DNA from: Psychrobacillus sp. FSL K6-4046
Lineage (GTDB): Bacteria; Bacillota; Bacilli; Bacillales_A; Planococcaceae
Direction: 5' to 3'
Assembly (NCBI RefSeq): GCF_038624605.1
Contig: NZ_CP152020.1
Span: 620,001-684,000 of the forward strand
DNA length: 64,000 nt
In this document: positions 28,692 through 37,330 of the stretch, piece after piece
Layout: the number at the start of each line of letters is the position of its first letter
How positions within the stretch are numbered: position 1 is the stretch's first letter
Notes under the pieces: model-generated
The model's database searches: none
Told to the model about the DNA's origin: nothing
Seen by the model: the letters and a program-made list of their open reading frames with translations, nothing else
Program-made: the position numbers and the translations under genes

Positions 28692-28811
28692 ATGAAACGT
28701 AAGTTTATACATTTCTGCTACATATGCGATTGACATCAATCGGATCGTGTAAGGTATCAGTTTCATAACCAACTCTGTTCCAGATGGTTCAGGGCGAGAG
28801 GAGAGATAGAG

Positions 28812-29027
28812 ATGAAAGCAGGAATTCATCCCGATTACAAAGAAGCAACAGTATCATGTTCATGTGGTAACACATTCACAACTGGTTCTGTAAAATCAGA
28901 CATTAAAGTCGAGTTCTGTAACGAATGTCACCCATTCTATACTGGACGTCAAAAATTCGCAGCTGCGGATGGCCGTGTTGATCGCTTCAACAAAAAATAC
29001 GGAATTAAAGAAGAAACTCAAGACTAA
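28812..29027 (+). CDS. rpmE: 50S ribosomal protein L31, zinc-binding type
   Basis: A 71-residue ribosomal protein of the large subunit, located at the central protuberance bridging the small subunit. Four cysteines in SCSCGNTF and FCNECHPF mark it as the zinc-containing (C+) paralogue, replaced by a Cys-less form under zinc limitation in many Bacillales. GAGAGGAGAG precedes the ATG. The place upstream of tdk and prfA matches B. subtilis. Confidence 0.97.
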   Translation: MKAGIHPDYKEATVSCSCGNTFTTGSVKSDIKVEFCNECHPFYTGRQKFAAADGRVDRFNKKYGIKEETQD

Positions 29028-29031
29028 TAAC

Positions 29032-29071
29032 AAAATACCTGCAGAGCACTTAGTGCTTTGCAGGTATTTTT
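29032..29071 (+). terminator. Rho-independent terminator after rpmE
   Basis: AAATACCTGCA pairs with TGCAGGTATTT; an inner GCAC/GTGC mini-stem tops the hairpin and TTTTT follows. Confidence 0.9.
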
Positions 29072-29088
29072 GTTTATAGTTTAGGAAA

Positions 29089-29237
29089 TTATAAAATTCT
29101 CAATCTGTGGATAGTGTCTAGCGCAAGCAGCCTTGCCCCTCGGGGTCAAATGGATAAAAGCTCCGGTGGCTGAGAAAATGCCTCCTCGTTTTTCCCCATT
29201 TGCCTGTCGGGGCAGAGATAGGCGGTTGCGCTTTTCT
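29089..29237. repeat. Interspersed palindromic repeat, copy 3, with extended 5' flank
   Basis: The core (29116-29237) matches the copies at 23550 and 23674. It is preceded by TAGGAAATTATAAAATTCTC and CTGTGGATA, a flank also found before copy 5 (52281-52314), so the full element is longer than the palindrome. It starts just after the rpmE terminator. Confidence 0.8.
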
Positions 29238-29241
29238 TGAT

Positions 29242-29363
29242 GTCTAGCTCCACCGCCATGCCCCTCGGGGTCAAATGGATAAAAGCTCCGGTGGCTGAGA
29301 AAATGCCTCCTCGCTTTTCCCCATTTGCCTGTCGGGGCAGAGATAGGCGCTTCTGCTTTTCTT
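29242..29363. repeat. Interspersed palindromic repeat, copy 4
   Basis: A head-to-tail neighbour of copy 3 in the same orientation, from GTCTAGCTCCACCGCC to GGCGCTTCTGCTTTTCTTG. The region from 29072 to 29457 contains no gene apart from these repeats. Confidence 0.85.
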
Positions 29364-29457
29364 GTGACAATTCCTTTAAAATAGTTTCGGGGAATACACC
29401 CGTATGATATAAATAGATAGAAGCAAAATACATAGTCGATAAGTAAGGAGATATATC

Positions 29458-30036
29458 ATGGCTCAACTATTTTTTAAGCACGGCGCGATGAACAGTGGAA
29501 AATCAATAGAAATTCTAAAGGTAGCACATAATTATGAAGAACAAAACAAACCAGTCGTTATTTTCACACCTGGTATTGATACTCGTGATGAGGTGGGACA
29601 CGTCTCTAGCCGAATTGGTTTGAAGAGAAAGGCCACTGCAATTTATGATGAAACGAACCTATATGAAGTAGTAAAAGAAATAGATCCGAAACCATATTGT
29701 GTGTTAATCGATGAGGTGCAATTCTTAAAAAAAGAGCATGTTCTTCAGCTTACACAAATTGTAGATGAACTAAATATCCCTGTCATGGGCTTTGGCTTAA
29801 AGAATGACTTCCAAAACGAAATGTTCGAGGGCAGTAAATATATGCTGATCTATGCGGATAAAATCGAAGAAATGAAAACGATATGCTGGTTCTGCCATCG
29901 CAAAGCAATCATGAACTTACGAGTGGATGAGAGCGGTCAACCAGTATATACAGGAGAACAAATTCAAATCGGTGGAAATGACTCCTATTATCCAGTTTGC
30001 CGCAAATGCCACTCCAATCCACCGCTTACTCAGTGA
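29458..30036 (+). CDS. tdk: Thymidine kinase
   Basis: A 192-residue type II thymidine kinase that salvages thymidine to dTMP. The P-loop is HGAMNSGKS, the Walker B-like segment [10 protein letters not shown] (catalytic Glu), and the zinc ribbon CWFCHRKA paired with VCRKCH near the C-terminus. The lid/thymidine pocket [19 protein letters not shown] is conserved. AAGGAGA lies 9 bases before the ATG. No terminator is visible; a repeat array begins 31 bases after the stop. Confidence 0.96.
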   Translation: MAQLFFKHGAMNSGKSIEILKVAHNYEEQNKPVVIFTPGIDTRDEVGHVSSRIGLKRKATAIYDETNLYEVVKEIDPKPYCVLIDEVQFLKKEHVLQLTQIVDELNIPVMGFGLKNDFQNEMFEGSKYMLIYADKIEEMKTICWFCHRKAIMNLRVDESGQPVYTGEQIQIGGNDSYYPVCRKCHSNPPLTQ

Positions 30037-30066
30037 ACGAGTAGGTATTTCTAATACAATATAGAG

Positions 30067-30563
30067 AACCTTGCAGAGAAGAAGCGAAACCTTGCAGAGA
30101 TGGCGAAGAACGTTGCGGAGACGGGCATAAACCTTGCGGAAATGAGCAAGAACCTTGCAGAAAGCCAAAAACCTTGCGGAGACGAAGCCGAACGTTGCAG
30201 AGATGGCGATGAACCTTGCAGAGACAGGGAATAACCTTGCGGAAATGAGCAAGAACTTTGCAGAAAGCCAAAAACCTTGAGTAGACGAAGCCGAACGTTG
30301 CAGAGATGGTGATGAACCTTGCAGAGACAAGGACTAACCTTGCGGAAATGAGCAAGAACCTTGCAGAAAGCCAAAAACCTTGCGGAGACGAAGCCGAACC
30401 TTGCAGAGATGGCGATGAACCTTGCAGAGACAGGGACTAACCTTGCGGAAATGAGCGAGAACCTTGCAGAGACGAGGATAAACCTTGCGGAAATGGGCAA
30501 GAACCTTGCAGAAAGCCGAAAACAAGTTCGGAGACGAAGCAAAACTTTGAACAAACGGTTCCC
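30067..30563. repeat. Tandem array of ~24 units, 21-bp AACCTTGCRGA type
   Basis: Units beginning AACCTTGCAGA or AACCTTGCGGA start at 30067, 30088, 30109, 30130, 30151, 30170, 30191, 30212, 30233, 30254, 30273, 30294, 30315, 30336, 30357, 30376 and onward to about 30543. The step is 21 except for single 19-base units at 30151, 30254, 30357 and 30502, so most of the array has a 103-base higher-order period (four 21s plus one 19). It lies between tdk and prfA. Confidence 0.92.
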
Positions 30564-30594
30564 ACCTGTGCAGTTGAGCTATCAATCCGTAAAG

Positions 30595-30681
30595 TAGCGG
30601 AGGGCGAGCGAAATTGTATCTTCGCGAGCCCTTTACTGAATAGAATAGGTATATATTCTTTCATTAGCATAAAGGCTCTTT
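30595..30681. repeat. Two-hairpin dispersed repeat, copy 1
   Basis: It shares most positions with 49965-50050: TAGCGG, then GCGAAATTGTATCTTCGCGAGC (arms around ATTGTATC), TTTATGAATAGA-type text, and TTAGC near the end. The first stem has a two-base mismatch here (GGGCGAGC against GCGAGCCC). It sits between the array and prfA. Confidence 0.75.
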
Positions 30682-30760
30682 AAAATAGAAAAAGTAGCAA
30701 GGACTCTGCTTTTTCTTTATAATAGTACTATTAGACATATAAATGAACGAGGTGAGCACG

Positions 30761-31840
30761 ATGTTTGATCGATTACAATCGGTAGAAGACCGTTATAATA
30801 ATTTAAATGAATTGCTTAGTGATCCAGATGTAGTGAATGATACGAACAAGCTAAGAGAGTATTCAAAAGAACAATCGAATCTACAGGCGACAGTGGATGC
30901 GTATAGAGAATATAAGGATGTTAAAAGCCAATACCAGGATGCAAAGCAAATGCTTGATGAGAAGCTAGATGCAGATATGCGTGAAATGGTAAAGGAAGAA
31001 GTGAACGAGCTAGAAGGTCAGATTGCTGAGCTAGAAGAGCGTTTACGTATTTTGTTGATCCCGAAAGATCCGAATGATGACAAAAACGTTATTATGGAGA
31101 TTCGTGGAGCTGCGGGTGGAGATGAGGCAGCCTTATTTGCAGGAAATCTTTTCCGTATGTACAGCAGATTTGCGGAAACACAAGGCTGGAAAATCGAGGT
31201 TATGGAATCGAATCCAACTGGTTTAGGCGGATATAAAGAAATAATCTTCATGATTAATGGGAATAATGCCTATTCGAAGATGAAATACGAAAATGGTGCA
31301 CACCGCGTGCAACGTGTTCCAGAAACTGAGTCAGGCGGCCGTATTCATACATCCACTGCAACAGTAGCAGTTCTTCCAGAAGCGGAAGAGGTAGACGTAG
31401 AGATTCACGAAAAAGAAGTTCGTGTAGATACTTTTGCATCATCAGGTGCTGGTGGTCAATCGGTTAACACAACTATGTCAGCTGTTCGTATGACCCATTT
31501 ACCTACAGGGATCACAGTTTCCATGCAGGATGAAAAATCTCAGATTAAAAACAGAGAAAAAGCGATGAAAATTCTTCGTGCACGTGTAGCGGATAAGTTC
31601 CGTCAAGAAGCGCAAGCAGAGTATGATGCTGTCCGTAAATCAGCGGTTGGTACTGGTGACCGTTCGGAACGAATTCGCACATACAATTATCCACAAAATC
31701 GCGTGACTGACCATCGTATTGGTTTAACTATTCAAAAGCTAGACCAAATTTTAGAAGGTAAGCTAAATGAAGTAGTGGATGCACTGATTTTAGAGGATCA
31801 AGCTGAAAAGCTAGAAAGAATGAATGATACAAATGTCTAA
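30761..31840 (+). CDS. prfA: Peptide chain release factor 1
   Basis: A 359-residue RF1 that reads UAA and UAG in the ribosomal A site and triggers peptide release. The codon-recognition PxT-type motif lies in the middle ([10 protein letters not shown]), and the catalytic GGQ loop is [12 protein letters not shown] near residue 230; its glutamine is methylated by PrmC, encoded next. The frame opens at 30743, but GAGGTGAG five bases before ATG 30761 selects [12 protein letters not shown], the family start. Its 3' end overlaps prmC by 17 bases. Confidence 0.96.
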   Translation: MFDRLQSVEDRYNNLNELLSDPDVVNDTNKLREYSKEQSNLQATVDAYREYKDVKSQYQDAKQMLDEKLDADMREMVKEEVNELEGQIAELEERLRILLIPKDPNDDKNVIMEIRGAAGGDEAALFAGNLFRMYSRFAETQGWKIEVMESNPTGLGGYKEIIFMINGNNAYSKMKYENGAHRVQRVPETESGGRIHTSTATVAVLPEAEEVDVEIHEKEVRVDTFASSGAGGQSVNTTMSAVRMTHLPTGITVSMQDEKSQIKNREKAMKILRARVADKFRQEAQAEYDAVRKSAVGTGDRSERIRTYNYPQNRVTDHRIGLTIQKLDQILEGKLNEVVDALILEDQAEKLERMNDTNV

Positions 31841-32690
31841 GACCATTTATGAGGCCCTGAACCGGGCTTCTTCTTTTTTAGAGGAAAATAACCGTGAAAA
31901 AGAAGTAGCTCGTTATATTTTTCAATTTGTCCTAGGAAAAAATTACTCTGAGCTTATGATGACCATGTATGAGGAGATATCAACTGATTCTTTTAATACT
32001 TTCTGGAGTTATGTAGAGGAGCATGCAACCGGTAGACCATATCAATATATTATTGGTCAGGAAACCTTTTATGATCGAGAATTTTTAGTGAACGAGTCTG
32101 TTTTAATTCCGCGACCTGAAACGGAGGAATTAATAGAAGAGGTAAGAAAGCGTGTGCCGCTCCTATTTAAGGATAAAAACCCATTATATGTTGCCGATAT
32201 TGGCACAGGAAGTGGGGCCATTGCTATTACTATTCAAAAGGAAGTACCAAACGCCAAGGTGACGGCTACAGATATATCCGAGAAAGCATTACAGGTGGCT
32301 ACAAAAAATGCGGAGAGACTGTCCGCACTTATCGACTTTAAGCAAGGAGATTTGGCAGAGCCTATATCACATGAAAAGTGGGATATTGTTTTATCGAATC
32401 CACCTTATATTGCACATTCAGAGGCGCCAAGCTTATCAGATACCGTGATCGATTATGAACCACATTTGGCTTTATTTGCAGATGAGGATGGTCTTTTACT
32501 TTATCGTAAATTATCAGAGCAGCTTCCTTCCTTGATGAATTCAACTAGTTTAATAGGTTTTGAGATTGGCTATGAGCAGGGGCCAGCTGTTGCTGGAATG
32601 CTTCAAAAAGCCTTTCCTAAAGGGAATGTAGAGGTTATTCAAGACATTAATGGAAAAAATCGTTTTGTTTTTTGTACAAATGCTGAATAA
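31824..32690 (+). CDS. prmC: Release factor glutamine methyltransferase PrmC
   Basis: A 288-residue S-adenosylmethionine-dependent methyltransferase that modifies the GGQ glutamine of RF1/RF2. The Rossmann glycine motif is [13 protein letters not shown], and the family-defining NPPY box is [11 protein letters not shown]; an N-terminal helical substrate domain (about residues 1-75) precedes [11 protein letters not shown]. Two start codons are possible (31824 and 31833), both inside the prfA end without a strong Shine-Dalgarno sequence; translational coupling to prfA is likely. Confidence 0.94.
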   Translation: MIQMSKTIYEALNRASSFLEENNREKEVARYIFQFVLGKNYSELMMTMYEEISTDSFNTFWSYVEEHATGRPYQYIIGQETFYDREFLVNESVLIPRPETEELIEEVRKRVPLLFKDKNPLYVADIGTGSGAIAITIQKEVPNAKVTATDISEKALQVATKNAERLSALIDFKQGDLAEPISHEKWDIVLSNPPYIAHSEAPSLSDTVIDYEPHLALFADEDGLLLYRKLSEQLPSLMNSTSLIGFEIGYEQGPAVAGMLQKAFPKGNVEVIQDINGKNRFVFCTNAE

Positions 32691-32735
32691 GATATGAATC
32701 TATTGGTAACAATGTTCCTAAGGGAGGAATGTTAC

Positions 32736-33266
32736 ATGTTACCAGATTACGAGATAAAAAGAGCAAGTAAAGTAGGACAAAAAATAGATGCAGTTATTCT
32801 CTTTGTATGGATGCTATTGGTTATTCAAACGATTTTATTTGTTTTTATTCATAATGCGGAACAAACGGAGGCGATGCGCTTTCGATTAGTTGCTAACAGC
32901 AACACCGCTTATGATCAGCAGGTGAAAATGGAAGTACAGGAAAAAATAGCGCCAATCTTAGTAAATTATGAAAAGGATCCGGACGCTACAATAATAGAAC
33001 TAGAGAAAACAGTTGTGAGTCTATCCAGTAGCTTGCAGGAGAAGATGACAATCACACAAGGTCAAACGATCTTTCCGCCAAAGGAATGGGAAAGTGGAAT
33101 TGCAGCTCAGACGCAGGTGGAGGCAATTGTAGTTTCTATCGGTAGTGGAAGAGGAGATAATTGGTGGTGCGGTCTATTTCCTAAAGCATGCTATAAAGAA
33201 GAAGTAAAAGAAGAAAAGCCTAAATTCTTTGTTTGGGAATGGTTAAAAAAGAAATTTTCCACATAG
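32736..33266 (+). CDS. spoIIR: Stage II sporulation protein R
   Basis: A 176-residue forespore-expressed secreted signalling protein that triggers SpoIIGA to process pro-sigma-E in the mother cell. A single N-terminal membrane/export segment (AVILFVWMLLVIQTILFVFI) precedes the conserved MRFRLVANSNT block, and DNWWCGLFPKACY is the family signature. It is shorter than the about 224-residue B. subtilis protein, lacking a long Lys/Glu-rich insert before the final FVWEWL. AGGGAGG at 32721-32727 selects ATG 32736 instead of 32694. It follows prmC as in B. subtilis. Confidence 0.92.
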   Translation: MLPDYEIKRASKVGQKIDAVILFVWMLLVIQTILFVFIHNAEQTEAMRFRLVANSNTAYDQQVKMEVQEKIAPILVNYEKDPDATIIELEKTVVSLSSSLQEKMTITQGQTIFPPKEWESGIAAQTQVEAIVVSIGSGRGDNWWCGLFPKACYKEEVKEEKPKFFVWEWLKKKFST

Positions 33267-33372
33267 TTTTCCACAATTGTCTGAAAGTTATTAACATTTT
33301 GTGGATAAGGTTCTAAAAAAGGAGAAGTTACGTATGAATACAAAAATTTTATCTGTGGGTAACTTATCCACA
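33255..33372. promoter_or_regulatory. DnaA-box cluster between spoIIR and ywlC
   Basis: Five nonamers match or nearly match the DnaA box TTATCCACA: TTTTCCACA at 33255-33263 and 33267-33275, TGTGGATAA (perfect, inverted) at 33300-33308, TGTGGGTAA (inverted, one mismatch) at 33354-33362, and TTATCCACA (perfect) at 33364-33372. The first two overlap the spoIIR stop and the last two the ywlC start. I recall that B. subtilis has a strong DnaA-binding cluster near ywlC, which would make this conserved. Confidence 0.7.
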
Positions 33373-34365
33373 GAAGAAATAAGTTATACAGAGGCCGTCC
33401 AATTATTACATTCGGGTGAAGTGGTAGCTTTCCCAACGGAAACTGTTTACGGCTTAGGGGCCATCGCAACGAATGAAAAAGCGGTAGCGAAAATTTTTGA
33501 AGCAAAAGGCAGACCCCAGGATAATCCTCTTATTGTGCATATTGGATCTAAGGATGAAATTAGTGATTTTATCTCTCACATCCCGGAAAAGGCTCAGCTA
33601 TGTATGGATGCATTTTGGCCTGGACCATTAACGTTAATACTTCCGCTGAAGGAAACTGTTTTGGCTTCCAATGTTAGCGCAGGCTTGAATACTGTCGGGG
33701 TAAGAATGCCTAATCATCCTGTAGCTTTAAAACTTTTACGTGAACTAAAACTTCCGGTTGCTGCTCCGAGCGCAAACCGAAGTGGAAAACCTAGCCCAAC
33801 TAAAGCAAGACACGTGCACAAGGATTTAAATGGTAGAATCCCTGCTATAATAGATGGCGGAGCAACTGGGATGGGACTTGAATCGACGGTGCTTGACTGT
33901 ACTAGCGAGATTCCAACTATTCTACGACCAGGTGGAGTAACAAAGGAAATGCTTGAACAAGTTATTGGCAAGGTCAATGAAACAAAGCTTGTAGATAAAT
34001 CAGAAGCTCCAAGAGCACCTGGCATGAAATATGCTCACTATGCCCCGAATGCACCTGTCTATTTAATAGAGGCATCTGTACAATCGATACAAGAAGCTAT
34101 CGCTAGTATACATAAGGAAGATAAAAAGGCTGCCCTCATTGCAACGGATCAATTGAAAGTAGTAGATGCCAACTATTATTTTTCACTTGGTAACAACGAA
34201 CAAGTAAAAGAAGCTGCTCATTTGTTATATGAGGCACTTAGAAGCTGCGACGATACAGATGCAGATATCGTGCTTGCCCCTGTTTTCAAAAAGGATGGCG
34301 TTGGAGCAGCAATTATGAATCGTTTAGAAAAAGCTGCAGATGGTAAATGGTTTTTCGAAAAGTAA
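33334..34365 (+). CDS. ywlC: Threonylcarbamoyl-AMP synthase (YwlC, Sua5/TsaC family)
   Basis: A 343-residue enzyme that makes L-threonylcarbamoyladenylate from threonine, bicarbonate and ATP, the first step of t6A37 formation in ANN-decoding tRNAs. The YrdC fold has FPTETVYGLGA, KGRPQDNPLIVHI, and APSANRSGKPSPT; a C-terminal Sua5 domain (about residues 240-343) follows the PRAPGMKYAHYAP linker. The frame opens at 33301, but AAAGGAGAAG before ATG 33334 fixes the start. The N-terminal codons carry two DnaA-box-like sequences. Confidence 0.95.
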   Translation: MNTKILSVGNLSTEEISYTEAVQLLHSGEVVAFPTETVYGLGAIATNEKAVAKIFEAKGRPQDNPLIVHIGSKDEISDFISHIPEKAQLCMDAFWPGPLTLILPLKETVLASNVSAGLNTVGVRMPNHPVALKLLRELKLPVAAPSANRSGKPSPTKARHVHKDLNGRIPAIIDGGATGMGLESTVLDCTSEIPTILRPGGVTKEMLEQVIGKVNETKLVDKSEAPRAPGMKYAHYAPNAPVYLIEASVQSIQEAIASIHKEDKKAALIATDQLKVVDANYYFSLGNNEQVKEAAHLLYEALRSCDDTDADIVLAPVFKKDGVGAAIMNRLEKAADGKWFFEK

Positions 34366-34399
34366 AACAAGTTAAAAAAGGTTGTCTATATTTTGTATT

Positions 34400-34455
34400 C
34401 TCTCCGGTCCATTTGCATACATTTAATTATGCAAATAGACGGGAGAGATTTTTTT
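34400..34455 (+). terminator. Terminator hairpin overlapping the mntP translation start
   Basis: A 20-bp stem (34400-34419 with 34428-34447; two mismatches) has an 8-base loop and is followed by TTTTTTT at 34449-34455. It ends the ywlC transcript. The 3' arm contains GGGAGAG, the mntP Shine-Dalgarno sequence, and the T run contains the first base of its TTG start, so the hairpin may also control mntP. Confidence 0.85.
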
Positions 34456-34957
34456 GTGGACAGAAATATTAGCAGGATTCTTAATGTCGGTAGATGTACT
34501 TATCTTATTTTCTCTTGTATCATATAGAAAACAGGTTTTGACTCTAGCTGCTTGGGTTGCATCCTTACATATGCTCTTCCCCTTAATAGGTTATTATGCA
34601 GGTGTTTTGGTACAAACCTATTTACAGCAGGCAAGCCCTTATTTATCAGGAGTTCTGCTAACCTTGGTAGGTCTTCAAATGGTATTATCAAAATCTCCAA
34701 AAGAAATACCGATGATGCCACCGTATATCTTGGCTATAGTAGCGAGTCTAGATACCTTCTCCGTCAGTATTTCCTTTGGTATGCTCCAAGTAGAAAAGTT
34801 CATTTTTATTCTAAGTGCAGGCATCTTCGCTTTTGTTGGAGTAATTGTTGCACAGAAAATTATATATAAAAGCACTGTGATGAACAGAGGTATGATTATG
34901 AAACTGGCCGGTGGAGTTTTACTAGTCATGGGTTTGCTTACTCTTCAAAATATATAA
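34454..34957 (+). CDS. mntP: Manganese efflux pump MntP (YwlD)
   Basis: A 167-residue polytopic membrane protein with six hydrophobic helices in two repeated halves. The acidic residues of the proposed Mn path sit in LMSVDVLILF and ASLDTFSVSISFG, the two half-repeats. It is somewhat shorter than the usual 180-190 residues. The start is TTG at 34454, 6 bases after GGGAGAG; both lie at the end of a terminator-like hairpin. The position between ywlC and ywlE matches B. subtilis ywlD. Confidence 0.85.
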   Translation: MWTEILAGFLMSVDVLILFSLVSYRKQVLTLAAWVASLHMLFPLIGYYAGVLVQTYLQQASPYLSGVLLTLVGLQMVLSKSPKEIPMMPPYILAIVASLDTFSVSISFGMLQVEKFIFILSAGIFAFVGVIVAQKIIYKSTVMNRGMIMKLAGGVLLVMGLLTLQNI

Positions 34958-35002
34958 CAAAATAAACAGCCTATACACACTAACATAAAGGAATGATCTA
35001 GT

Positions 35003-35449
35003 ATGAATATTTTATTTGTCTGTACAGGAAATACTTGTAGAAGTCCGATGGCAGAGGCAATTTTAAAAGCAAAGAACTTAGATAATGTAAATGTGAAGTC
35101 AGCAGGTATTTATGCAATGGATGGAGAAAATATGTCTCTAAATAGTCAAAAAGTTCTAATGGACAACAACATTCCTTTTACCCATAAATCCTCCTCCCTA
35201 CAGCCGTCTATAGTTGAGTGGGCAGATTTAATTTTAACGATGACTGCTGCCCATAAACAAGCTCTGATTTTTGCTTTTCCCGAAGCAATTTCTAAGATTT
35301 ATATGTATAAAGAATTCGCAACTCCGGACGATATACAGGATGTAATGGATCCTTTTGGAGGAAACTTAGGTATATATGAACGGACTTATGAAGAGCTTAG
35401 TGAACTAACAGAGGGATTAGTGAAGAGACTACAGGGGGAAAAGGGATGA
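35003..35449 (+). CDS. ywlE: Protein-arginine phosphatase YwlE
   Basis: A 148-residue low-molecular-weight phosphatase that removes phosphate from arginine residues placed by McsB, opposing Clp-targeted protein degradation. The P-loop is [11 protein letters not shown] with nucleophile Cys7 and Arg13; Thr11 in the loop is the residue known to confer arginine over tyrosine specificity. The general acid is in [18 protein letters not shown] precedes the ATG. It overlaps the following chemoreceptor-like gene by 4 bases. Confidence 0.95.
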   Translation: MNILFVCTGNTCRSPMAEAILKAKNLDNVNVKSAGIYAMDGENMSLNSQKVLMDNNIPFTHKSSSLQPSIVEWADLILTMTAAHKQALIFAFPEAISKIYMYKEFATPDDIQDVMDPFGGNLGIYERTYEELSELTEGLVKRLQGEKG

Positions 35450-36756
35450 AAGAGAAAAGAAAGAAGCACGCCTTTGGATTTCAAAAGAAGATAGTGCTTT
35501 TTGTAACGGTTCTTGCATTAATTACGTATTCAACAAGTGCATTGTTTATCAATTATGTACAACCTTATTTACAGACGATGGATATAAATATAGGAGCCCT
35601 TCCATTTGAAATTCTTACATATGCTTTAGGTATATTCTGGTCAGGCCTTCTTGCTTACTTTTTCAGTGGATTAATCATCAAGCCTCTGTTTAACTTGGAG
35701 AAGGTTGCAACACTTGCTTCAGAAGGTAAAATTGGCGTGGATGTAGAAGTTCCAAACTCTAAAGATGAGATTCAATCCGTAGCTATTGCCTTCCAAACGA
35801 TGTTAGAAAATCTTCGTGAAATGGTCCAAGGAATAGAAGAAAACTTTGATAAAACAAACAACAGTGTACAAAAGCTTGCAGAAGAAGCTTCCGTTGCATC
35901 TGATCAGGCAGAGGCAATCGCCTCTACTATAGCTCAAATTTCCGAAGGAGCAGAGCAATCCGCTATGGCTGTGCAAGAAACAGCTGAGTCAGTAGAGGAT
36001 GTTAGAGTACTTGCTTCGGAGGTAAATAAGCGTGCTGAAAAATCTTCTGTACAGTCAAAAGAAATGATTACCGAGCTATCAGAAACTACTAAGGTCATAC
36101 AATCTTTAGTGAGTGGTATACAAAAAATTGCCTCTGGCAGTGAATCTGCTTTAGGGAATGTTCATCAGTTAGAAGAGAATGCCAGCAAGGTTGAAAGTAT
36201 TATTCAGTTAGTTGGAGACATAGCAGCACAAACTAATCTGCTGGCACTGAATGCTTCTATAGAAGCTGCACGTGCAGGAGAGCATGGTAAAGGTTTCGCA
36301 GTAGTAGCAGAGGAAGTACGTAAACTTGCAGATGAAAGTGCGAAGGCGGTACAAGGTATTTCTACTCTTATTCTAGCGATACAAAGTGATGTTCAAACAG
36401 TAGTTCAACAGATGACGAACCAGGTAAGCTTTGCAGTTGGGGAAGCCAAACGTGTATCTGAAACGAATGCTGCAGTAGAAGGCATGTCGACAAAAGTTCA
36501 TGAAATGGCTGAATCAGTAGTAGAGATTTCTTCTCTTGTAGAAAAACAGCTTTCTAATATAGAAAGCACTGCTCGACAATCTCAGGATGTGGCAGCGATT
36601 GCAGAGGAAACTTCAGCAGGAGCAGAGGAAGTAAGAAGTGCTACGGATGAACAAGCTCGCTCTATTGAACAGGTTGATATTTTAACAGAAGACTTAAAAC
36701 GTCAGTCCGAGGATTTGTTCCAGGTGATCTCTCAGTTTGACCGTACTGCCCGATAA
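35446..36756 (+). CDS. Methyl-accepting chemotaxis-like signal transducer
   Basis: A 436-residue protein with two membrane helices close together (about residues 15-37 and 52-77) and only about 15 residues between them, so almost no extracellular sensor. A HAMP domain follows (about 78-130), then a long methyl-accepting coiled coil whose tip reads [20 protein letters not shown] and [20 protein letters not shown], the CheA/CheW contact region. A signal in the membrane or inside the cell is implied. The ATGA overlap with ywlE couples it to arginine dephosphorylation genes; B. subtilis has rpiB directly after ywlE, so this gene is an insertion. Confidence 0.9.
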   Translation: MKEKRKKHAFGFQKKIVLFVTVLALITYSTSALFINYVQPYLQTMDINIGALPFEILTYALGIFWSGLLAYFFSGLIIKPLFNLEKVATLASEGKIGVDVEVPNSKDEIQSVAIAFQTMLENLREMVQGIEENFDKTNNSVQKLAEEASVASDQAEAIASTIAQISEGAEQSAMAVQETAESVEDVRVLASEVNKRAEKSSVQSKEMITELSETTKVIQSLVSGIQKIASGSESALGNVHQLEENASKVESIIQLVGDIAAQTNLLALNASIEAARAGEHGKGFAVVAEEVRKLADESAKAVQGISTLILAIQSDVQTVVQQMTNQVSFAVGEAKRVSETNAAVEGMSTKVHEMAESVVEISSLVEKQLSNIESTARQSQDVAAIAEETSAGAEEVRSATDEQARSIEQVDILTEDLKRQSEDLFQVISQFDRTAR

Positions 36757-36871
36757 TGTTATAAAATGAATATGTCAAAAACGGATACAGCTCAAACGAT
36801 TTGAGTTGTATTTTTTTGCTCAAAAAGATGGTATGATGAATTTGAGTACTAAACAGAAAAGAGGGAACAAG

Positions 36872-37309
36872 ATGAAAATTGCAATTTCTTCTGATCACGG
36901 AGGCAATAACCTTCGTAAAGAAATTATTCAACAGCTTGAAGAACTCGGACTTTCCTATAAGGACTTTGGTCCACAGACAAATGATTCTGTCGATTACCCT
37001 GACTATGCAGCACCGGTAACAGAAGGTGTAGCAAGTGGAGAGTATGATCGTGGAATTTTAATTTGTGGGACAGGTATTGGAATGTCCATCGCTGCCAACA
37101 AGATTAAAGGAATTCGTTGTGCTTTAGTGCATGATGTTTTTTCTGCTAAAGCAACACGTTGTCATAATGACTCTAACGTTCTTGCAATGGGAGAGCGAGT
37201 AATTGGTCCAGGCCTTGCACGAGAAATCGTGGCAACTTGGTTAGCTCAAGAATTTGAAGGCGGTCGTCACGAACGCCGTATTGAAAAAATTTCAGCTTTA
37301 GAAAAATAA
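36872..37309 (+). CDS. rpiB: Ribose-5-phosphate isomerase B
   Basis: A 145-residue RpiB/LacA-LacB family isomerase that interconverts ribose-5-phosphate and ribulose-5-phosphate. MKIAISSDHGGNNLRKEI, YPDYAAPV, ILICGTGIGMSIAANK (catalytic Cys) and CHNDSNVLAMGERV are all family blocks. The longer frame from 36806 has no ribosome-binding site; GAGGGAAC selects ATG 36872. It lies 21 bases before ywlG. Confidence 0.95.
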   Translation: MKIAISSDHGGNNLRKEIIQQLEELGLSYKDFGPQTNDSVDYPDYAAPVTEGVASGEYDRGILICGTGIGMSIAANKIKGIRCALVHDVFSAKATRCHNDSNVLAMGERVIGPGLAREIVATWLAQEFEGGRHERRIEKISALEK

Positions 37310-37330
37310 CATGGAATAGAGGGATTTCAG

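Noticed and set aside
30051-30597. Long overlapping frames on both strands across the AACCTTGC array, giving heptapeptide repeats such as NLAETxx or LCKVRLR
   Set aside because: The 21-base step opens frames automatically; the 19-base units break every frame, and no ribosome-binding site or conserved start is present.
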